Assembly (NCBI GenBank): GCA_003241485.1
Contig: QFQD01000004.1
Location: forward strand, 1 to 64,000
Reading direction: 5' to 3'
From: Ancylobacter novellus
Lineage (GTDB): Bacteria > Pseudomonadota > Alphaproteobacteria > Rhizobiales > Xanthobacteraceae
Length of the DNA: 64,000 nt
A program made the translations under genes and the position numbers. Numbering within the stretch: position 1 is the first letter of the stretch; each line of letters starts with the position of its first letter. Shown piece by piece: positions 50,686 to 60,219 of the stretch. The notes beneath the pieces are model-generated. The model worked only from the letters and a program-made list of their open reading frames with translations, had not been told where the DNA came from and searched no databases.

Positions 50686-51357
50686 ATGGTACTCATCGCC
50701 CCTTCCATGCTCGCCTCCGACTTCTCCCGCTTCGGCGAGGAGGTGCGCGATGTGGTGGCCGCCGGTGCCGACTGGATCCATCTCGATGTGATGGACGGGC
50801 ATTTCGTGCCGAACATCACCTTCGGGCCGGATGTCATCAAGGCGATCCGCCCCTGCACCGACAAGGTGTTCGATGTGCATCTGATGATCGAGCCGGTGGA
50901 GCCCTATATCGAGGCCTTCGCCAAGGCAGGTGCGGATGTCATCACCGTTCAGGCCGAGGCGACACGCCATCTCGACCGCTGCCTCCAGCTTATCCGCTCG
51001 CTCGGCAAGAAGGCCGGGGTGGCGCTGAACCCGGCGACGCCGGAGAGTGCGGTGGCCTATGTGCTGGACAAGGTGGACCTCATCCTGCCGATGACGGTCA
51101 ATCCAGGCTTCGGCGGGCAGGCCTTCATCGCTGACGTGTTGCCCAAGGTGCATCGCCTGCGCGCCATGATCGCCGGCCGGCCGATCCATATCGAGATCGA
51201 TGGCGGGGTGAACCCGGAGACCGGGGCGCTCTGCACCGCGGCCGGCGCGGATGTGCTGGTTGCGGGTTCGGCGGTGTTCAAGGGCGGGCGCGAGGCCTAT
51301 CGCGGGAACATCCAGGCCATCCGCGCCGCCAGCGAGCGCGTGCGCGCGGCGGCGTGA
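50686..51357 (+). CDS. cbbE: Ribulose-phosphate 3-epimerase
   Basis: A 223-residue TIM-barrel epimerase. It has P-S-M-L-A-S-D-F near the start, H-L-D-V-M-D-G-H-F-V-P-N with the metal ligands, H-L-M-I-E-P, M-T-V-N-P-G-F-G-G-Q and I-D-G-G-V-N. It interconverts xylulose-5-phosphate and ribulose-5-phosphate, closing the regenerative phase. aaggaga lies upstream of the ATG. Last gene of the cbb operon, ending 8 bases from a convergent gene. Confidence 0.96.
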   Translation: MVLIAPSMLASDFSRFGEEVRDVVAAGADWIHLDVMDGHFVPNITFGPDVIKAIRPCTDKVFDVHLMIEPVEPYIEAFAKAGADVITVQAEATRHLDRCLQLIRSLGKKAGVALNPATPESAVAYVLDKVDLILPMTVNPGFGGQAFIADVLPKVHRLRAMIAGRPIHIEIDGGVNPETGALCTAAGADVLVAGSAVFKGGREAYRGNIQAIRAASERVRAAA

Positions 51358-51365
51358 GGGCGCCT

Positions 51366-52316
51366 TCAGCGCAGCGCGTCCTCGGTCATGTTGAGGATGA
51401 GGATCTGCTTGGCGCTGTCGGGGATGGAGGGCGAGCTCCGCAGCTCAAGATCCAGCGCGGGGCGCTTGTTCTGCACCAGCGTCGCCAGTTTGTTGGCGAC
51501 GTCCGCACTGGCGGCATTATAGGACAGCGTGTTGCTGGTCGGGTTCGACACGCCGGCATCCGACACGAGCACCTCGAAGCCCGCTGACTTCAGGATATTG
51601 GTGAACTGCTCAAGCTTCGCGGCCGGCACGCTGCCGGTGGGCGCGAACATGCGCACGATGTAGCCCGCGCCCGGCCCGGATGGCTTGGGCGCCGCGGGTG
51701 GCGTGGGTGCCGCCGTGGTTTCCGGCGCGGCCGGAGACGAGGCTGTCTCGCTCGTCGCCGGCGCGGGGGCCACCGGTACGGTTGCGACCGAGGTCGGCGC
51801 GATCGGCGTGGCCCCGGCGGCCGGGGCGGCCTCGCTCTGGGGCAGGGCGGCGACGCGGGCCGGCCCGGACGCGGCGTCCGCGGCAATGGCGGCCTTGTCG
51901 TCGACGGCGGCGACGGCGCCACGCAAATCCTCGATCTGCGTGCGCAGCGTGCCCAGTTCCGCCCGCAGCGTCACCACCTGATAGAGGCCGAAGCCGGGCA
52001 GCACGATCAACAGCGCGGCGAGCGCGCCGAGCACGGCCGCCAGTAGCGGATGGGTCGCGCGCGGCGCGGGCGCGGCCGGGCGCTGCGCTTCCAGCTCCAG
52101 CCGCTTGTTCTCCGCTTCGAGGCGGCGCATGTCGATCTTAAGGCGCTCGATGTCGATCCAGCGGCGGAAGGCCTCGGGCTCGACCGGGGGCCCCTTGGCG
52201 CGCTGCGGAGCGGCGGGGCGGGCAGCGACATGCGGCGCCGGTGCCGGGCTCTCGGGCACAGGCGCGCTTTCGTCACCCGTGCCGGCTTCCTCCAGCGACG
52301 GCTCTTGCTTTTCCAT
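51366..52316 (-). CDS. Hypothetical single-pass membrane protein with Pro/Ala-rich linker
   Basis: A 316-residue protein of unknown function. Layout: Pro/Ala-rich cytoplasmic start (1-45), a charged helical stretch likely to coil (48-78, many R, E, L), one membrane helix (~91-114), a short helical segment, a long Pro/Ala/Thr linker (~145-215), and a compact C-terminal domain (~217-316) that looks like an alpha/beta fold of the SPOR or LytR-C kind (Y-I-V-R-M-F, L-K-S-A-G-F-E-V-L-V-S). It could be an envelope or division protein that reaches the periplasm. It is convergent with cbbE. Confidence 0.75.
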   Translation of the reverse strand: MEKQEPSLEEAGTGDESAPVPESPAPAPHVAARPAAPQRAKGPPVEPEAFRRWIDIERLKIDMRRLEAENKRLELEAQRPAAPAPRATHPLLAAVLGALAALLIVLPGFGLYQVVTLRAELGTLRTQIEDLRGAVAAVDDKAAIAADAASGPARVAALPQSEAAPAAGATPIAPTSVATVPVAPAPATSETASSPAAPETTAAPTPPAAPKPSGPGAGYIVRMFAPTGSVPAAKLEQFTNILKSAGFEVLVSDAGVSNPTSNTLSYNAASADVANKLATLVQNKRPALDLELRSSPSIPDSAKQILILNMTEDALR

Positions 52317-52424
52317 GACTCAACTCCCGAACTCGCCTGCGCCCGTCCAAGCTAGCTTCCAGCTATGGCGGAATTGCAAGCCGTTCCTGCGCGCATGCTT
52401 TACGGCGCGGCTTGCCCGGAGCCT

Positions 52425-53366
52425 TCAGTCCTGCAGCCCGACAATGGCGCGGGCGAAGTCGCGGGCTTCAAAAGGCTGCAGGTCGTCAATGCCCTCGCCG
52501 ACGCCGATCAGATGGATCGGCAGGCCGTGCTTGGCGGCGATGGCGACGAGAATGCCGCCACGGGCGGTGCCGTCGAGCTTGGTCATGACGAGACCGGTGA
52601 CGCCGGCCACGCGCTTGAACGCCTCGACCTGCGACAGCGCGTTCTGGCCGACCGTGGCGTCGAGCGTCAGCACCACCGCGTGCGGAGCACCCGGCTCCTG
52701 TTTCTTGATGACGCGGACGATCTTCTCCAGCTCGGCCATCAGCTCGGTGCGGTTCTGCAGCCGGCCGGCGGTGTCGATGATGACGACGTCGGCGCCCTCG
52801 TCACGGGCCTTCTGCACGGCGTCGAAGGCGACGCCGGCGGCGTCCGCGCCGGGCGCGCGGGAGACCAGCGTAGCGCCGGTACGATCGGCCCACACCTTCA
52901 GCTGCTCGATGGCCGCCGCGCGGAAGGTGTCGCCGGCCGCGAGCACGACGCTCTTGCCCTGCGCGCGCAAGGTGGAGGCGAGCTTGCCGATGGTGGTGGT
53001 CTTGCCCGAGCCGTTGACGCCCACCATCAGCAGCACGAAGGGTTTCACCGACGTATCGAACACCAGCGGGTGGGCCACCGGCTTCAGCACCGCCTCGATC
53101 TCGTGGGCGACGGAGGCACGCACCTCCTCCGGGCTGATCTTGCGGTCATAGAGCCCGAGGCTGAGGATCTCGGCGATGTGCGACGCATTCTCCACGCCGA
53201 GATCGGCGCGGATCAGCACATCCTCGAAATCCTCGATCGTGGCCGCGTCGAGCTGGCGCTTGGTGAACAGGTCGGTGATGCCGGTCGACAGCTCCGACGC
53301 GGTGCGGGTCAGGCCCTTGGTCAGGCGCTTCCAGAAACTGGTGCGTTCGCTCGGTGTGTCGTTCAT
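52425..53366 (-). CDS. ftsY: Signal recognition particle receptor FtsY
   Basis: About 313 residues, with a short N-terminal region instead of the long acidic A domain of E. coli. NG-domain motifs are intact: V-G-V-N-G-S-G-K-T-T-T-I-G-K-L, D-T-F-R-A-A-A, D-T-A-G-R-L, T-K-L-D-G-T-A-R-G-G. It docks SRP-ribosome complexes at the membrane using GTP. The start is the ATG at 53366; a TTG three codons earlier overlaps the mtaB stop. Translational coupling to mtaB is likely. Confidence 0.95.
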   Translation of the reverse strand: MNDTPSERTSFWKRLTKGLTRTASELSTGITDLFTKRQLDAATIEDFEDVLIRADLGVENASHIAEILSLGLYDRKISPEEVRASVAHEIEAVLKPVAHPLVFDTSVKPFVLLMVGVNGSGKTTTIGKLASTLRAQGKSVVLAAGDTFRAAAIEQLKVWADRTGATLVSRAPGADAAGVAFDAVQKARDEGADVVIIDTAGRLQNRTELMAELEKIVRVIKKQEPGAPHAVVLTLDATVGQNALSQVEAFKRVAGVTGLVMTKLDGTARGGILVAIAAKHGLPIHLIGVGEGIDDLQPFEARDFARAIVGLQD

Positions 53367-53371
53367 CTCGC

Positions 53372-54646
53372 TCAAGCTGCAATCAGCCGCGTGCCGTCAT
53401 GGCCCGCGACGCGGATATGGGCGAAGGTTCCGGGCGCGAGCTCGCGCGCCAGCCGGACCGGTGTGAAACCTCTGGTACGGGCGATGCCGCCGCGCTCGGC
53501 GAGCACCTCGCGCTCGCGGCCGACCTCGGTGGCGAGGTGGCGCTGCAGCGCTTCCGCGCCCTTCTCGCGCAGCCGCCGGGCGCGGGCGCGGATGGTCTCG
53601 GCCCCGAGCTGGGGCATGCGCGCGGCGGGCGTGCCCGGACGCGGCGAGAACGGGAAGACGTGCAGATGCGTCAGGCCGCAGGCGTCGACCAGGTCGAGCG
53701 AGGCCCGGAAATGCGTTTCGGTTTCGGTCGGAAATCCCGCGATGATGTCGGCGCCGAACACCATGTCGGGACGGCGCCGGCGCACCTCGCGGCAAAAAGC
53801 GATGGCATCCGCGCGCAGATGCCGGCGCTTCATCCGCTTCAGGATGAGATCGTCGCCCGCCTGTAGCGAGAGGTGCAGATGCGGCATCAGCCGATCTTCC
53901 TCGGCGATGGCGCGCAGCAGGTCGTCGTCCGCCTCGATCGAATCGATGGAGGAGAGCCGCAGCCGGCGAAGCTCCGGCACATGGCGCAGCAGCGCGCGCA
54001 CCAGCGTGCCGAGCCGTGGCGCGCCCGGCAGGTCGGTGCCATAGGAGGTGAGGTCGACGCCGGTGAGCACGACTTCGCCGAACCCGTCCTCCACCAGCTG
54101 GCGCACGCGCGCGACGACGGCGCCCATCGGCACCGAGCGGGAATTGCCGCGCCCGAAGGGAATGACGCAGAAGGTGCAGCGGTGGTCGCATCCATTCTGC
54201 ACCTGCACGAAGGCGCGGGTGTGCCCGTCAATGCCCTCACCGGCGCCGTCGAGCAGATGCGGCGCCGTTTCGCGCACGCGCATGATGTCGCCGACGATGG
54301 CCTTCTCGTCCGTGCCGATGCCGAAATCGAGCGCGTGGCGCGTCGCGGCCCAGCTCGCGGGCGCCATCTTCTCCTCATTGCCGAGCACGCGGTCGACCTC
54401 GTCCATGGCGGCGAAGGTCGCGGGCTCGGTCTGCGCGGCGCAGCCGGTCACGACGATGCGGCGGGCGGGGTCTTCGCGCTTCAGCCGGCGGATCGCCTGG
54501 CGGGCCTGCTTCACCGCCTCGCCGGTGACGGCGCAGGTGTTGACCACCACGGTGCGCTCCAGCCCCGCCGCGCCGGCCAGCGCCTTCACGGTCGCGGAAT
54601 CCAGTGCGTTGAGGCGGCAGCCGAAGGTAACGACGTCGACGGGCAT
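53372..54646 (-). CDS. mtaB: tRNA N6-threonylcarbamoyladenosine methylthiotransferase
   Basis: A 424-residue radical SAM methylthiotransferase. The N-terminal domain shows the three cluster-binding cysteines (F-G-C, N-T-C, T-G-C), and the radical SAM motif is C-D-H-R-C-T-F-C. The P-F-G-R-G-N-S-R-S and H-L-S-L-Q-A-G-D-D blocks fit the MtaB branch rather than MiaB or RimO. It adds the methylthio group to t6A37 of tRNAs. Adjacent to dapF (one base gap) and coupled to ftsY, an arrangement common in alphaproteobacteria. Confidence 0.94.
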   Translation of the reverse strand: MPVDVVTFGCRLNALDSATVKALAGAAGLERTVVVNTCAVTGEAVKQARQAIRRLKREDPARRIVVTGCAAQTEPATFAAMDEVDRVLGNEEKMAPASWAATRHALDFGIGTDEKAIVGDIMRVRETAPHLLDGAGEGIDGHTRAFVQVQNGCDHRCTFCVIPFGRGNSRSVPMGAVVARVRQLVEDGFGEVVLTGVDLTSYGTDLPGAPRLGTLVRALLRHVPELRRLRLSSIDSIEADDDLLRAIAEEDRLMPHLHLSLQAGDDLILKRMKRRHLRADAIAFCREVRRRRPDMVFGADIIAGFPTETETHFRASLDLVDACGLTHLHVFPFSPRPGTPAARMPQLGAETIRARARRLREKGAEALQRHLATEVGREREVLAERGGIARTRGFTPVRLARELAPGTFAHIRVAGHDGTRLIAA

Positions 54647-54647
54647 G

Positions 54648-55514
54648 TCAGGCGGCGCCGGCGAGCATGGCGGCGCTCAGACGGCCGTCGAACTCGAATT
54701 CGGCCGGGCCGGTCATCAATATGTGGTCGTCGCTCTCGCGCCAGTCGATCACCAGATCGCCGCCGGGCAGGCTGATGGTGACGCGCCGGCCGGTCAGGCC
54801 GAGCCGGGCGGCCGCCACCGCCGTCGCACAGGCTGCCGAACCGCAGGCGCGGGTGAGGCCGACGCCGCGCTCCCACACCTTGAGCCGGATATGATCCGGG
54901 CCGATGAGCTGGGCGAGCGAGATGTTCGCCCGCTCGGGGAAGATCGGGTGATGTTCGAGTTCCGGCCCGTAATGGGCGAGGTCGATCGCCGCGATGTCGT
55001 CGACCCAGAAAATGGCGTGGGGGTTGCCGACATTGACCACGGCCGGTCCGCGCAGCACCGGCGCCTCGGCGGGGCCGGCCTGCAGTTCGAGGACGCGCGT
55101 ATCGGCGACCGGACCGGCGAGCGGGATATCCTGCCAGCCGAAGCGTGGCACGCCCATGTCGGCGGTGATGGCCTCGCCGGCAATGCGGCAGTCCAGCAGG
55201 CCGGCGGCGCTCTCGAACACCAGATGGTCGCGGCCGGTGCGGCCGGCTTCATAGAGCGCGATGCAGCGCGTGCCGTTGCCGCAGGCGCCCGATTCCGAGC
55301 CGTCCGAATTGATGATGCGTACGAAGGCGCTCGTGCCCTCGGTCTTGGGCGGATAGAGCGCCATGATCTGGTCGAAAGGCAGCACCTCCGGCCGGGCGAG
55401 GGCGCGCGCTTCCTCGGGCGGCACGGCGAGCGGCGCGTCGCGCAGGTCCAGCACGACAATCTCGTTGCCGAGGCCGTTCATCTTGACGAAGGGACGATTT
55501 TCCAGCGCTGCCAT
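54648..55514 (-). CDS. dapF: Diaminopimelate epimerase
   Basis: A 288-residue epimerase with both catalytic cysteines: A-C-G-N-G-T-R in the first half and A-C-G-S-A-A-C in the second. F-V-K-M-N-G-L-G-N-E-I begins the domain, supporting the ATG at 55514; a longer frame upstream is not family-like. It converts LL- to meso-diaminopimelate for lysine and peptidoglycan. First gene of the dapF-mtaB-ftsY unit. Confidence 0.95.
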   Translation of the reverse strand: MAALENRPFVKMNGLGNEIVVLDLRDAPLAVPPEEARALARPEVLPFDQIMALYPPKTEGTSAFVRIINSDGSESGACGNGTRCIALYEAGRTGRDHLVFESAAGLLDCRIAGEAITADMGVPRFGWQDIPLAGPVADTRVLELQAGPAEAPVLRGPAVVNVGNPHAIFWVDDIAAIDLAHYGPELEHHPIFPERANISLAQLIGPDHIRLKVWERGVGLTRACGSAACATAVAAARLGLTGRRVTISLPGGDLVIDWRESDDHILMTGPAEFEFDGRLSAAMLAGAA

Positions 55515-55724
55515 GGCGAGACCGGGGGTAGGGTTGCTGCCCCTATATGGCGAAGCAGGGCGCAAATGACCAGCGCCAAAGGAACGCGGCCGCGCGCGCC
55601 TGCCGAAACCGTTGCCGTCCGGGCACGATTGCGCGAGAGCACGCGCATCGGTGCCCTGCGCCGTCGCGGGCGCGCCCCGGCGATGCTAAGAGTGGGAGGC
55701 GTCCGCGCTGTACCCGGTGAGCCC

Positions 55725-56513
55725 ATGCGTTTCCAGATTCCCCCTGCCCACGACGTGCTGCGACGCCTCGTTCTGCTGCTTGCCCTGACAGGCACGCTGG
55801 CGGCGGCGCCACGCGCCTTCGCGCAGGACGCCGCCCCGCCCTCCGCCCCGCCGGCAGCGACCCCCTCCGACCCGGCCGCGCCGGCGCCGTCTCCACCCCT
55901 GGACGCGGACAAGCCGCTCGACGACGACGGCATGGTCGCCCCGCCCGTGATCGATCCCAAGGGCGTCGATACGCAGGCCGTCGCGCCGGAAGACGACCCG
56001 ATGAAGCGGCCGGACGGCTTTGGCGATCCCGCGCAGATGAAGCCGGTGCCGGTGCTGATGAAGGCGGGCAAGGCCAATTGGGACGATGCCTTCACCACCA
56101 TCGTCGCCACGCTGAAGGAGGTCGATGCCGAAATGGCGCGGCTGAAGCTGAAGCCGGCCGGGGCTTCCTTTGTCATCTACACCTCGACCGACGATTACGG
56201 TTTCACTTTCGAGGCGGCGGTGCCGTTCGAGGGCGCGACGGTGGAGAAGCCGCACAATGACGTGCAGTTTTCCGCCTCGCCCGCCGGCAAGGCGCTGCGC
56301 TTCACCCATCGCGGCCCCTATGATGCGATGGACCCGACCTATGAGCAGATCGCCAACCTGCTTGATGCCAAGGATCTGGAAGCGGAGGACCTCTATGTCG
56401 AGGAGTACCGCTCCGACCCACGCACCACGCCGCAGGACAATCTGGTGATCGACATCTGGGTGCCGCTGAAGCCGGGCAGCCCGCCCGCTGTCCCGTCCGC
56501 GCCGGCGCCCTAG
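55725..56513 (+). CDS. Exported protein with GyrI-like (SOUL/effector-binding) domain
   Basis: A 262-residue protein with a signal peptide (hydrophobic 14-28, cut near A-F-A-Q), a long Pro/Ala/Asp-rich linker to about residue 90, then a GyrI-like ligand-binding domain: P-V-P-V-L-M-K-A-G-K-A-N-W-D-D, S-F-V-I-Y-T-S-T-D-D-Y-G-F-T-F-E-A-A-V-P-F and H-R-G-P-Y-D. This domain usually binds small hydrophobic ligands in the cytosol; here it is periplasmic. The C-terminus ends in a Pro-rich tail. Function unknown. Divergent from dapF. Confidence 0.8.
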   Translation: MRFQIPPAHDVLRRLVLLLALTGTLAAAPRAFAQDAAPPSAPPAATPSDPAAPAPSPPLDADKPLDDDGMVAPPVIDPKGVDTQAVAPEDDPMKRPDGFGDPAQMKPVPVLMKAGKANWDDAFTTIVATLKEVDAEMARLKLKPAGASFVIYTSTDDYGFTFEAAVPFEGATVEKPHNDVQFSASPAGKALRFTHRGPYDAMDPTYEQIANLLDAKDLEAEDLYVEEYRSDPRTTPQDNLVIDIWVPLKPGSPPAVPSAPAP

Positions 56514-56600
56514 GCGACGCCTTCGTGAATGCCGGCCCTATTCGCCATGCCGGCCGGCCTGTGCTATGAGGCGCGCAAACACACACTCTTCGATAAAGCG

Positions 56601-57848
56601 ATGAACCTCATAGATACCACAGCGGCGCCCGCCGCCGGGGCGCAAGTCTCCGTCGTGACCGAGCCCTCCGCCGACACGCGCGGCGGCGCCAAGCGTTCGC
56701 TCGCAGGGCTCGACCGTGCCGGCCTTGCCGCCGCGCTGGCCGAGATTGGCGTGAGCGAGCGCGAGCAGCGCATGCGCGTCGCCCAGCTCTGGCACTGGAT
56801 CTATCTGCGCGGCGTCACCTCTTTCGACGACATGACCAATGTCGGCAAGGGTCTGCGCGCCAAGCTGGAGGAAGCCTTCACGCTGGCGCGGCCGGAGGTC
56901 GTGGTCGAGCAGGTTTCCAATGACGGCACGCGCAAATGGCTGCTGCGCCTGCCGCCCGACATTGCCGGCGACAAGCCGCACGATGTCGAGATGGTCTATA
57001 TCCCCGAGAGCGACCGCGGCACGCTGTGCGTCTCCTCGCAGGTCGGCTGCACGCTGAACTGCTCGTTCTGCCACACCGGCACCCAGCGGCTGGTGCGCAA
57101 CCTCACGGCGGCCGAGATCGTCGCACAGGTGATGGTGGCGCGCGATCGCCTCGGCGACTATCCCGGCATGGAGCGCGCCGTCGGGCCCGGCCTGCCGACC
57201 GAGGGCGACCGTCTCGTCACCAACATCGTCTTCATGGGCATGGGCGAGCCGCTCTATGCCTATGATTCCGTAGCCAAATCCATCGAGGTGCTGGCGGACG
57301 GCGAGGGCCTCGGCATCGGCAAGCGGCGTATCACCGTTTCCACCTCGGGCGTGGTGCCGGAGATCGAGAAGCTGGGCCGCGATGTCGGCCCCATGCTCGC
57401 CATCTCGCTGCACGCGGTGCGGGATGAGTTGCGCGACGTATTGGTGCCGATCAACAAGAAGTACCCGCTGAAAGAGCTGCTCGACGCCTGCCGCAATTAC
57501 CCGGCGGCCTCGAACGCCAAGCGCATCACTTTTGAGTACGTCATGCTCAAGGGTGTGAATGACAGCCCGGCCGACGCCAAGGCGCTGGTGAAGCTGCTGG
57601 CCGGCATCCCGGCCAAGATCAACCTCATTCCCTTCAACCCCTGGCCGGGCACCAAGTATGAGTGCTCGGACTGGGACACCATCGAGCAGTTCTCCGACAT
57701 CGTGTTCCGTGCCGGCTATTCCAGCCCGGTGCGCACGCCGCGCGGGCGCGACATTCTCGCCGCCTGCGGCCAGCTCAAGAGCGAGACCGAGAAGCTCTCC
57801 GCCCGCGAGCGCCTCGCCTTGCGGGCCATGGCGGCGGCGGCCGAATAG
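56601..57848 (+). CDS. rlmN: Dual-specificity 23S rRNA/tRNA A-C2 methyltransferase RlmN
   Basis: A 415-residue radical SAM enzyme. C-T-L-N-C-S-F-C binds the cluster, M-G-M-G-E-P follows, and the catalytic cysteine is in the C-terminal A-A-C-G-Q-L-K; the other mechanistic Cys is expected near the start region of T-L-C-V-S-S-Q-V-G-C. It methylates C2 of A2503 in 23S rRNA and A37 in tRNAs. The ATG at 56601 gives M-N-L-I-D-T, the usual start; upstream frame is not conserved. A VOC gene follows 10 bases downstream. Confidence 0.95.
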   Translation: MNLIDTTAAPAAGAQVSVVTEPSADTRGGAKRSLAGLDRAGLAAALAEIGVSEREQRMRVAQLWHWIYLRGVTSFDDMTNVGKGLRAKLEEAFTLARPEVVVEQVSNDGTRKWLLRLPPDIAGDKPHDVEMVYIPESDRGTLCVSSQVGCTLNCSFCHTGTQRLVRNLTAAEIVAQVMVARDRLGDYPGMERAVGPGLPTEGDRLVTNIVFMGMGEPLYAYDSVAKSIEVLADGEGLGIGKRRITVSTSGVVPEIEKLGRDVGPMLAISLHAVRDELRDVLVPINKKYPLKELLDACRNYPAASNAKRITFEYVMLKGVNDSPADAKALVKLLAGIPAKINLIPFNPWPGTKYECSDWDTIEQFSDIVFRAGYSSPVRTPRGRDILAACGQLKSETEKLSARERLALRAMAAAAE

Positions 57849-57858
57849 GAGAGGGCCG

Positions 57859-58257
57859 ATGCTCGACCATGTCGGTTTCCCCGTCGCCGATTTCGCCCGC
57901 TCCCGTGCCTTCTATGCGACGACACTGGCACCACTGGGCATTTCCGTGGTGATGGAAGTCTCCCCCGACCAGACCGGCGGGGCGGCCCATGCGGGCTTTG
58001 GCGAAGGCGGCAAGCCGTATTTCTGGATAGGTTCCGGCGGCGCGCTGACCGGCCGGGAGGGCGCGCGGCTGCATGTGTGCTTTACCGCGCCGGACCGGGC
58101 GGGTGTCGATGCCTTTTACGCCGCGGCGATGGCTGCCGGCGCGCGCGACAATGGCGCGCCGGGGCTGCGCCCGCATTATCACCCCAATTACTACGGCGCC
58201 TTTGTGCTCGACCCCGACGGGCACAATATCGAAGCCGTCTGCCACGCCCCGGCCTGA
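57859..58257 (+). CDS. VOC-family (glyoxalase/bleomycin-resistance fold) protein
   Basis: A 132-residue single VOC module pair: L-D-H-V-G-F-P-V-A-D-F-A-R-S-R-A-F-Y at the start and Y-G-A-F-V-L-D-P-D-G-H-N-I-E-A-V at the end. Metal ligand positions (His3-like and the terminal Glu) are present, so a metal-dependent lyase, isomerase or dioxygenase-like function is possible. GAGAGGG upstream sets the start. It may be co-transcribed with rlmN and the membrane protein gene three bases downstream. Confidence 0.85.
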   Translation: MLDHVGFPVADFARSRAFYATTLAPLGISVVMEVSPDQTGGAAHAGFGEGGKPYFWIGSGGALTGREGARLHVCFTAPDRAGVDAFYAAAMAAGARDNGAPGLRPHYHPNYYGAFVLDPDGHNIEAVCHAPA

Positions 58258-58260
58258 TGC

Positions 58261-58782
58261 ATGGACAATCTGCTGCGCTTTCTCATCCGGCTTCTGGTGG
58301 TGCCGCTCGGTGTCGTCGCGGGCATGATCGCGACCATGGGCGTGGTGATTTTCGGCTATTGGCGCGTGGGCGATCTTCTCGCCGGCAATGACGAGGTGCA
58401 GGCTGCTGCGCTATTCGAGACGATGGTGGCGGCGAGCCTGCTGCTGATGGCCATCGTGCTGATGATGTGGGCCATCGCCGCGATAGGCATCCTGTTCGCC
58501 GAAGCCTTCGCTATCCGTTCCTGGATGTTCCACACGGCCAATGGCGCCGTCTCCGCCTGGATCGCGGCGCAGCTGTTCCCGCCCTATCCCGACACGCCGG
58601 TGCCGTTCGACGATACGCTGCTCTATGTGCTGGGCGCGGGGCTCGCGGGCGGGCTGGTGTACTGGCTGGTGGCCGGCTGGAGCGCGGGCTTCTGGAAGCC
58701 GCTCGGGCGTGCGCTGCCGCCGGCCAATCCGCCGGTGGTTCCTCCCTCCGCGGAGCCGCCGGCCGCCTCGTCCGCGCCCTAG
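58261..58782 (+). CDS. Hypothetical membrane protein (4 helices)
   Basis: A 173-residue integral membrane protein with hydrophobic stretches at about 8-32, 50-82, 90-106 and 118-140 and a Pro/Ala-rich cytoplasmic-type tail. The start at 58261 is three bases after the VOC stop. No family recognised; no catalytic motif seen. Probably co-transcribed with rlmN and the VOC gene. Confidence 0.75.
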   Translation: MDNLLRFLIRLLVVPLGVVAGMIATMGVVIFGYWRVGDLLAGNDEVQAAALFETMVAASLLLMAIVLMMWAIAAIGILFAEAFAIRSWMFHTANGAVSAWIAAQLFPPYPDTPVPFDDTLLYVLGAGLAGGLVYWLVAGWSAGFWKPLGRALPPANPPVVPPSAEPPAASSAP

Positions 58783-58819
58783 GCGCAGGCCCGGCGAGGG
58801 CGTGCTTTCGATACCTATC

Positions 58820-58847
58820 TTGCGCGCGGGCGCGTCATGCCTATAGT
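58820..58847 (+). promoter_or_regulatory. Putative argG promoter
   Basis: TTGCGC (58820-58825), a 16-base spacer and TATAGT (58842-58847) fit a housekeeping alphaproteobacterial promoter, 62 bases before the argG ATG. Confidence 0.45.
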
Positions 58848-58909
58848 CCGCGCCGTTTTCCGGCGGTTCCCGCCGGTCCCGATGCCTCATTCGTGCGGAA
58901 CTCTTCGAC

Positions 58910-60136
<1,227 letters not shown>

Positions 60137-60165
60137 GCGCCGCCGCGTTCTGCGTCACATTCGGG

Positions 60166-60198
60166 AAAAGGCCGGCGGGCATGGCTCGCCGGCCTTTT
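60166..60198 (+). terminator. Rho-independent terminator after argG
   Basis: AAAAGGCCGGCG (60166-60177) pairs perfectly with CGCCGGCCTTTT (60187-60198), 12 bp with a 9-base loop. The A and T runs on both sides make it usable from both strands, serving argG and the convergent MFS gene. Confidence 0.92.
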
Positions 60199-60219
60199 GC
60201 TTTTCCGGGGAGTGAGCGC

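Noticed and set aside
53366..53375. TTG at 53375 as the ftsY start
   Set aside because: The ATG at 53366 is a better codon and leaves the family start intact; the three extra residues add nothing.
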